Both the position numbers and the translations under genes were made by a program. The notes beneath the pieces are model-generated. The model was not told the origin of the DNA and ran no database searches. It saw only the letters and a list, made by a program, of their open reading frames with translations. DNA of 64,000 nt from Bacteroidota bacterium (GTDB taxonomy: Bacteria > Bacteroidota > Bacteroidia > Bacteroidales > F082), in NCBI GenBank assembly GCA_016715945.1, contig JADJXJ010000003.1, positions 186,001 to 250,000 of the forward strand, in the 5' to 3' direction. Positions 58,654-64,000 of this stretch are shown here, piece by piece. Each line of letters begins with the position of its first letter. The first letter of the stretch is position 1.

Positions 58654-60191
58654 GGTGCACCTCCCAAAACCTTGGTGATGTATTCCTCAGGATTAAGCAG
58701 CTGAAATGCAGCTTTTTCTGCAATCTGGTAAAAAGGTTCCGGATAAAATCCAATCCACAAGGTGATAGCTGCAAGCATGGCAACAGGAATGACCATCCAG
58801 ATGTTTCGCGCACTCCACAACTTTTCGGTAAACGGGGGAGCATCCCCGGGTGCGGGTGCCCAGAAACCTTCGTTCCAGATCTTGATCATTGAGAAAAGGG
58901 TGAGCAGACCAACAAACAATGCCACGAATACAACGACATAACTTTGAAGGTCGATGCCAGCCTTGATTACCAGTAACTTACTCCAGAAGCCCGACAATGG
59001 TGGCAGCCCGGCCAGCGAGAGGGCAGGGATGAGAAAAAGAACAGCCAGCAGCGGATAGGCATTGAGCAGTCCGCCCACACGACGCACATCGAACTGCCCG
59101 CTTACCCTTTCGATCAGGCCACCAATAAAAAACAGATTGGCTTTAACGATGATGTGGTGCATGATGTAGAATACCGCGCCGGCCATGGCGAGTGGGCTGA
59201 ACAAGGCCAGGCCCATTACCATATACCCAATCTGGCTGATGATGTGGAAAGATAAAATGCGACGGATATCGAACTGCACCGCTGCACCCATCACCCCAAC
59301 CAGCATGGTTAATCCGGCAATCCAGAGCAGGATGTGATGCGTGAACCCGACATTTGTGACAAAAATCAGACTGAACACCCGGATCAGGCTATATACCCCA
59401 ACCTTGGTGAGCATACCTGCGAAAATGGCCGAAATGCTTATGGGAGGGGTGTGGTAGGAGGCCGGAAGCCAGAAAAACAGCGGAAAAACAGCCGATTTGA
59501 TGCCAAATGCTACCATGAAAAACACCGACACCAGCATCACCATTCCCTGATCTTCCACCTGCGGAACCTTCAGTGCGAGATCAGCCATGTTCAATGTGCC
59601 GGTGAGGGCATACAACAATCCTACCCCGATCAGAAACAGGGTGGACGAAAGCAGGTTAATAGCCACATATTTAAAGGTGCCCTCGAGCTGAAACTTACGT
59701 TGTCCGAGCGACAAAAGCACAAAAGAGGAAATAAGCATTACTTCGAACCAAACGTATAGATTAAAAATATCGCCGGTCAGAAATGCTCCGTTGATGCCCA
59801 TATACATGATGTTGAGCAGGGGATAGTAGGCAAACTGAATGCTTCGGCGGGCTTCGTGTAGCTCATCCTCCCTGCCCATGGACGAAACCGAATAAACGGC
59901 AACGGCAAAAGCCATTATGGTTGTGATTACTACCATGACCGAGCTGAACACGTCGGCCACCAGACTGATGCCGAATGGTGCGCGCCAGTTGCCCGACTGC
60001 ACCACCTGTATGCCCTCGTTCAGCACCGTGTGGAGCAACAACAGACCGAATAGCACGAAAACACCCGTACCGGCCACATTTACCCATTGCTGCCATCTGG
60101 GCTTGTTCCACAACGACAGCGTGAGCATACCCAGCAACAAGGGATAAAGCACTGGCGCGGCCACCAGAATTTGAGCGTAAGTGTCCTGCAT
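58650..60191 (-). CDS. mrpD: Mrp antiporter subunit D
   Basis: The 513-residue membrane protein is the second NuoM/NuoN-like antiporter subunit, with about fourteen helices. The conserved glutamate lies in FNLYVWFEVMLISSFVLLS and a lysine in GIKSAVFPLFFWLP, followed by the LTKVGVYSLIR segment. It pairs with MrpA to form the ion-translocating unit. It overlaps mrpC by one base and mrpE by 4 bp. Confidence 0.93.
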   Translation of the reverse strand: MQDTYAQILVAAPVLYPLLLGMLTLSLWNKPRWQQWVNVAGTGVFVLFGLLLLHTVLNEGIQVVQSGNWRAPFGISLVADVFSSVMVVITTIMAFAVAVYSVSSMGREDELHEARRSIQFAYYPLLNIMYMGINGAFLTGDIFNLYVWFEVMLISSFVLLSLGQRKFQLEGTFKYVAINLLSSTLFLIGVGLLYALTGTLNMADLALKVPQVEDQGMVMLVSVFFMVAFGIKSAVFPLFFWLPASYHTPPISISAIFAGMLTKVGVYSLIRVFSLIFVTNVGFTHHILLWIAGLTMLVGVMGAAVQFDIRRILSFHIISQIGYMVMGLALFSPLAMAGAVFYIMHHIIVKANLFFIGGLIERVSGQFDVRRVGGLLNAYPLLAVLFLIPALSLAGLPPLSGFWSKLLVIKAGIDLQSYVVVFVALFVGLLTLFSMIKIWNEGFWAPAPGDAPPFTEKLWSARNIWMVIPVAMLAAITLWIGFYPEPFYQIAEKAAFQLLNPEEYITKVLGGAP

Positions 60192-60538
60192 CAGTGGTCA
60201 GTAGTTTTTAGTTCATCACTGTCTTCAACGCCCGATTGCTGGTAAAGTTGCTGAATGAGCACAATTGCAAAGGCCATCACACCAAAACCGATAACGATTG
60301 CTGTGAGCACAAGAGCCTGAGGCAGCGGGTCGGCCACGTCTGCAACAACATTGGAGGATCCTTCGGGAATGAGGGGCAACCTGGCACGTTGCACCTTGGC
60401 CACGGCAAAGATGAGCAGATTGGCCGCATAGCTTAACAACATCAACCCGATGATCAGCTTGATGATGCTTCGGCGCAGTATCATATAAATGGCAGCGCCA
60501 AACAAAAACCCGATGAGCAAGGCAAGCAGGATATTCAT
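60191..60538 (-). CDS. mrpC: Mrp antiporter subunit C
   Basis: The 115-residue protein is NuoK-like with three helices; the segment LIIGLMLLSYAANLLIF and the DPLPQALVLTAIVIGFGVMA motif identify MrpC. ATG 60538 was chosen to match the family start (MNILLALLIG); a longer frame adds 13 residues of no similarity. The final residues overlap mrpD by one base. Confidence 0.92.
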   Translation of the reverse strand: MNILLALLIGFLFGAAIYMILRRSIIKLIIGLMLLSYAANLLIFAVAKVQRARLPLIPEGSSNVVADVADPLPQALVLTAIVIGFGVMAFAIVLIQQLYQQSGVEDSDELKTTDH

Positions 60539-60548
60539 GGCCGCGTCG

Positions 60549-60959
60549 TTAATTTGTTTGGTTGAGGTTGAGTACAATGCTGGTGGTAACGCCCATCACC
60601 ACAAGGTAAACCCCTATGTCGAACATCAAAATGTTGCTCATATGTCCGATTCCTGGCAAGGGCGTATGGTCCCAAAGCCCGGAAAAGACAGGCATTCCAA
60701 CAAATAGTGGCAGCAAGCCACTGCCCAGGGCAATGACAAGTCCGGGCAATAGAAACATTACAGGGCTTTTGGGAAAAAACTTCTTGGTGTGTTTCACACC
60801 ACGGGCCATCACGTCCATGGCAAAGGCCATGGCAGCAATCAATCCGCCTACAAATCCCCCACCTGGTTCGTGGTGCCCCCTAAATAGAATGAACAACGAG
60901 AACAACAGCAAAACCGGAAGCAATATCCGCGAAGCAGTCCGAAAAATGAGCGATTGCAT
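60549..60959 (-). CDS. mrpB: Mrp antiporter subunit B
   Basis: The 136-residue protein is MrpB, with four helices and the family motif [21 protein letters not shown], followed by [12 protein letters not shown]. It is the first gene of the operon, 10 bp before mrpC. ATG 60959 gives the standard N-terminus [15 protein letters not shown], and the upstream frame is not conserved in style. The order B-C-D-E-F-G-A results. Confidence 0.92.
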   Translation of the reverse strand: MQSLIFRTASRILLPVLLLFSLFILFRGHHEPGGGFVGGLIAAMAFAMDVMARGVKHTKKFFPKSPVMFLLPGLVIALGSGLLPLFVGMPVFSGLWDHTPLPGIGHMSNILMFDIGVYLVVMGVTTSIVLNLNQTN

Positions 60960-60994
60960 ATGATATGGCTGTTGGAAACAAGCTTTGTAAACAG

Positions 60995-61025
60995 CAAAAA
61001 TATAACCAAGTATGTTCACCGGCAA
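60995..61025 (-). promoter_or_regulatory. Promoter of the Mrp operon (-33 TTG, -7 TAttTTTG)
   Basis: On the - strand TATTTTTG at 61002-60995 is preceded after 20 bp by TTG at 61025-61023. The mrpB ATG is 35 nt downstream. Confidence 0.55.
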
Positions 61026-61251
61026 TGCAATCAGCGGCCTCAGCAGGCACATTCCGACCAACGTACAGGCTTAGCTCTTTCCGAACATAGCTTCACTGCT
61101 CAATTTTGGATGATTTATTAAAAAACCCTAAATCAGCAGAGGCACTTGAAAAGCCTTGCCTGAACCAATTGTAGGCTCAAATCGCAACCGTTTTAAGCCA
61201 GACCTTGTACGATTCTGACAGCTTCGTAAGCTTAATCACATGCAGTTGCTT
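61003..61251. other. Divergent intergenic region between mrp operon and the DUF4914 gene
   Basis: Apart from the two promoters at its ends I see no gene, RNA hairpin or repeat in this stretch. Confidence 0.4.
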
Positions 61252-61259
61252 TAGTTTTG
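61252..61259 (+). promoter_or_regulatory. -7 element TAgtTTTG of the DUF4914 gene
   Basis: TAGTTTTG ends 24 nt before the ATG at 61284. Confidence 0.5.
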
Positions 61260-61283
61260 TTAATACATTAACAAATCAAGACC

Positions 61284-63162
61284 ATGATCACACACACCCA
61301 TATTGTTTTGCCGGATGCAGCCAGGCAACTGCTCGAAAACGCTGTAAAACAGGCCGTTTGTTTCGAAACTACCCAAGAGCTTGCCGATGCGGCTACCTCA
61401 GGCCCCGACCAGCTTGCGTTTGAAGTGAAATACGATGTGCCAGGCAAGGGGAGCTATACTGAAGCGGTAGTACATCGTGTAACCAATGGCATATCAGCTA
61501 ATTATACCGACGCTTACATGCGCCGCCGCGACCCCGACACCATGCTGATAGCCGACGACCTGCCATCGGACAAGGAGCGCTTTGAGGATCGTTACGGTTA
61601 TCCGTTTTCCGATTTGAGGGCACAAACTTTTGAGTGGCTCAGCCAACAGGAGCTCTCGTATTTCTTCTTCCGGATCGGAAAACTCGAAAACAGCCCTTTT
61701 GGAATGGCCATCGCCCCGGCCAATGCAGCCTTCTTTTCGCTGGGGCTGGCCATGTTGCAACACATGGTCAGGCCATCCGAAATCCCTCAGGGACAGCGTA
61801 TTTATGCTGTTGTGTATGTGGCGCCCGTATTCCGGCACACCCATTTCGGAGGAAAGCAGGTGGTGGTGCACAGCCGCCAAAGCGACCATTACGAAATTTA
61901 CTCCTAATAATTTATATCCCGGCCCAAGCGCCAAAAAAGGAATCTATGGGGTGCTGCTCAACCTGGGCGAAAACGAAGGTTGGGTCACTGCACATTGCTC
62001 AGCCGTTGAGTCGATCAGTCCTTACGACAATATTACCCGGTTTATGCACGAGGGTGCAAGCGGTGGTGGCAAGAGCGAAATGCTTCAGCACATTGTGCGC
62101 GAGCGCAGTGGAGAGGTGCTGATCGGGGTAAACAGTATTACGGGCGAGAAACGTTCCATACAGATACCCCGTTTTTGTGAAATCAATCCCATTGCCGACG
62201 ACATGGCCACCATTCACCCCGACCTGCAGACGGAAAGCAAGCGCCTCAGGTTGCTCGATGCCGAGAATGCATGGTTTATCCGCACCGACAACATCACCGG
62301 ATATGGGGTGGATCCTGTGCTCGAAAAGATCACGATCAATGCCCGTCAGCCCTTGTTATTTCTCAACATCAGGACACACCCGGGGGGCACGGCCCTGATC
62401 TGGAACCATACCGAAGATGCCCCGGGCAAACCTTGTCCGAATCCGCGCGTCATTGTGCCCCGCGAACTCTTCGAAGGGGTGGTGAGCCATCCCGTGCATA
62501 TCGACGTTCGCAGTTTCGGAGTGCGCACTCCGCCCAGCTCGCTCGAAAATCCGAATTACGGCATACTTGGCCTGTTTCATATTCTGCCGCCAGCATTGGC
62601 CTGGCTCTGGCGCCTGGTTTCGCCCCGCGGGCATGCCAACCCAAGCATCGTAGGAACCGGCAAAGGCATGGAAAGTGAAGGCGTGGGTTCGTATTGGCCG
62701 TTTGCCACCGGAAAAATGGTGACCCAGGCCAACCTGCTGCTCGAACAGATTGCTGCCAAAACCGACACAAGGTATGTGCTCACCCCGAATCAGTATGTGG
62801 GGGTATGGAAAGTGGGTTTTCGTCCGCAATTGCTTATGCGCGAATACCTTACGCGCCGAGGCAATGCCAAGTTCAGGCCCGACCAGATCAGCCCTGCCCG
62901 CTGTCCCCTGCTGGGATATGAACTGGAATTCCTGACCATCGAAGGATCGAAAATCCCCAGCCGGTTCCTGAAGACCTACAAACAACCCGAAATGGGCTTT
63001 GAAGGATACGACAAGGGCGCGGCTATTTTGACCGGGTTTTTTCACAAGGAGCTTCAGCAGTTTCTCACCCCCGAGCTTTCGCCTCTGGGCAGGCGCATCA
63101 TCGAAACCTGCCTGGAAGGAGGAAGTATGGAGGCTTACGAACAGCTTATTCCGCGTAAATAG
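61284..63162 (+). pseudogene. DUF4914 family P-loop protein, split by a frameshift
   Basis: Two frames together make one DUF4914-type protein of about 625 residues. The first (61284-61907) covers the N-terminal third, with YTDAYMRRRDPDTMLIADD, IAPANAAFFSLGLAML and FRHTHFGGKQVVVHSR. It stops at TAA right after Y-E-I-Y-S. The second continues in the +1 frame from 61906 with NLYPGPSAKKGIYGVLL, the next part of the family, and includes the Walker A-like EGASGGGKSEML. One extra A in TCCTAATAATTTA accounts for the break. The family is related to PEP carboxykinase-like ATPases; its reaction is unknown to me. The gene may be a pseudogene, a sequencing error, or use +1 frameshifting at TCC-TAA-T. Confidence 0.8.
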
Positions 63163-63189
63163 TTCTCATACAGCAATTTGGTTAATGAC

Positions 63190-63218
63190 AAGGCTGCCCG
63201 GACGGGGTGGCCTTTTTT
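63190..63218 (+). terminator. Intrinsic terminator after the DUF4914 gene
   Basis: AAGGC (63190-63194) pairs with GCCTT (63210-63214), with an inner CCC/GGG pairing, and the T-run extends to 63218. It may also act for the convergent lipoprotein gene, which has an A-tract on the other side. Confidence 0.65.
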
Positions 63219-63222
63219 GCCA

Positions 63223-63669
63223 TCAGTTGAAAATCCGCAGCATGGCGCCATCGTAGGCCGTATTGTAGCGGATCATGGGCCAGCGCCCCGACCCCTGAAA
63301 AATGCTCCCGTCGAGCAGCGAATACAATGTGCCCGTACAGTTGTCTTTGGCAAAAGGATAATTGCCGTCCACTACCAGCCGGGTACAGTTGTTGCCATCG
63401 CAGCATTTGTTTGGTTCGTTGGGCGGGATCCGGTCGAAAGCCACAAATTCGGTTTGGTTGATGCGGTGTACAATAATGCCACGGCTGGGCAGGTCGCTGG
63501 TGAGGTACATCCAGCCTCCGGCGGTATTAAGCGGCTGATACTGCGTACTGTTTGGATTGATCAGGATATTGATATACACATTGGGTATGTTCGGATTACG
63601 TTCTTCCTTGGCGCAGGAAACAAACGCTAGCCAAAGCACAAAGACCAACAAAACGGGACGACTGGGCAT
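63223..63669 (-). CDS. Lipoprotein with Rieske-like layout lacking cluster ligands
   Basis: The 148-residue protein has a lipoprotein signal ending in LAFVSC. The mature part follows the pattern of small Bacteroidota lipoproteins with a Rieske-like fold: NVYINILINPNSTQYQPL, AGGWMYLTSDLPSRGIIVHRI, EFVAFDRIPPNEPNKC, and a C-terminal SLLDGSIFQGSGRWP then AMLRIFN. The normal Rieske C-x-H and C-x-x-H ligands are absent, while four cysteines remain (KCCDGNNC and DNC). Disulfides instead of a 2Fe-2S cluster are plausible. The gene is convergent with the DUF4914 gene and shares its terminator. Confidence 0.65.
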   Translation of the reverse strand: MPSRPVLLVFVLWLAFVSCAKEERNPNIPNVYINILINPNSTQYQPLNTAGGWMYLTSDLPSRGIIVHRINQTEFVAFDRIPPNEPNKCCDGNNCTRLVVDGNYPFAKDNCTGTLYSLLDGSIFQGSGRWPMIRYNTAYDGAMLRIFN

Positions 63670-63813
63670 AAATTAAAGATGAAACTGTGTGCAAAATAAC
63701 GTGATTTAGCTCAAAGCATTGCCCATGTCATGACGGTTGTGGCCGGCATATTTCATCAGGCTTCGATTTAGCCAAAAGATTGTTATTTTGCAGGCAATTG
63801 CGATGAGGCAGTC

Positions 63814-64000
63814 ATGAATGCAGCAAAAAAGAAACCGGCGCTCAGTACCAGATTCAGGACAAGTCTTTTGTTGCTTTTTTGGTTTGGGTTATTTAGTCCG
63901 TCGGGTCTGATGGCTGCCACTCAGCCCGGGGGGCGGCAGTTTACGCGTTTTTTTTCGGAGAACGCCCGCATTGAGCGTGGTTTGAGTCAGAACACTGTGT
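63814..64000 (+). CDS. N-terminal start of a two-component-propeller-type sensor (partial)
   Basis: The frame starts at ATG 63814 and is open at the right edge (62 codons). A basic start and a hydrophobic stretch (TSLLLLFWFGLFSPSGLMAA) form a signal peptide or anchor, and the following FFSENARIERGLSQNTV contains G-L-S-Q-N-T-V. This motif marks the first blade of the periplasmic propeller in hybrid two-component systems of Bacteroidota. A near-match -7 octamer TTATTTTG is at 63783-63790. The rest of the protein lies outside the window, so the kinase part is not visible. Confidence 0.7.
   Translation, partial: MNAAKKKPALSTRFRTSLLLLFWFGLFSPSGLMAATQPGGRQFTRFFSENARIERGLSQNTV

Overview
The window comes from the chromosome of a member of the Bacteroidota, probably class Bacteroidia. 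Four things point there. Many genes are preceded by the Bacteroidota -7 promoter element TAnnTTTG, and few by a strong Shine-Dalgarno sequence. One secreted protein ends in a type IX secretion (Por) sorting domain. There is an S46 dipeptidyl-peptidase of the DPP11 type and an RprXY-like two-component pair. Coding regions look moderately G+C-rich (judged by eye). No rRNA, tRNA, CRISPR array, integrase or intact insertion sequence was seen. Most of the window is core metabolism, with a few accessory islands.

Layout. 1-5.1 kb: end of a cytochrome c oxidase subunit IV-like gene, threonine aldolase, a lipoprotein, a ferredoxin-nitroreductase, a GNAT acetyltransferase and a serine beta-lactamase-like lipoprotein. 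5.1-12.7 kb: a leftward response regulator and histidine kinase, a candidate small RNA, pgi, a lipoprotein, a nitroreductase, a first RtcB and a U32 peptidase-family protein. 12.8-18.6 kb: the SUF iron-sulfur assembly cluster sufB-C-D-S, then sufE and a SufT-like gene. 19-26.7 kb: leftward radA, a DPP11-like peptidase and mfd, with a repeat-rich gap. 26.9-28.4 kb: a truncated Rhs cassette with an AT-rich tip and a small membrane protein, then repeats. 28.9-33.9 kb: trhO, a decayed ADP-ribosylglycohydrolase, a DUF454 gene, and a DUF2891/heptaheme cytochrome pair. 33.9-36 kb: a second RtcB and a large tandem-repeat array. 36-40.2 kb: a leftward mevalonate operon (HMG-CoA reductase, GYDIA-type kinase, diphosphomevalonate decarboxylase, mevalonate kinase-like).

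40.4-47.1 kb: 6-phosphofructokinase, small genes, a ZIP transporter, a cupin/ECF S-component pair, a dicarboxylate/glutamate symporter and a type IX-secreted BNR-repeat protein. 47.2-55 kb: a TetR-like regulator, a fused isobutyryl-CoA mutase (IcmF), butyrate kinase and a polysaccharide-deacetylase-like exported protein. 55.2-61 kb: a seven-gene Mrp cation/proton antiporter operon in the order B-C-D-E-F-G-A. 61.3-63.2 kb: a DUF4914 gene split by one frameshift. 63.2-64 kb: a lipoprotein and the start of a sensor of the two-component-propeller type.

The genes suggest a heterotrophic, peptide-using organism that makes isoprenoids by the mevalonate route, builds Fe-S clusters by SUF, has respiratory components (oxidase subunit, multiheme cytochrome, Mrp) and may interconvert butyrate and isobutyrate. 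The most unusual signals are non-coding. One is a candidate ~130-nt RNA with its own promoter and terminator upstream of pgi. The other is a dispersed family of G-rich heptad plus ATTCAA repeats with constant internal polarity. The frameshift site TCC-TAA-T in the DUF4914 gene is also worth a second look.
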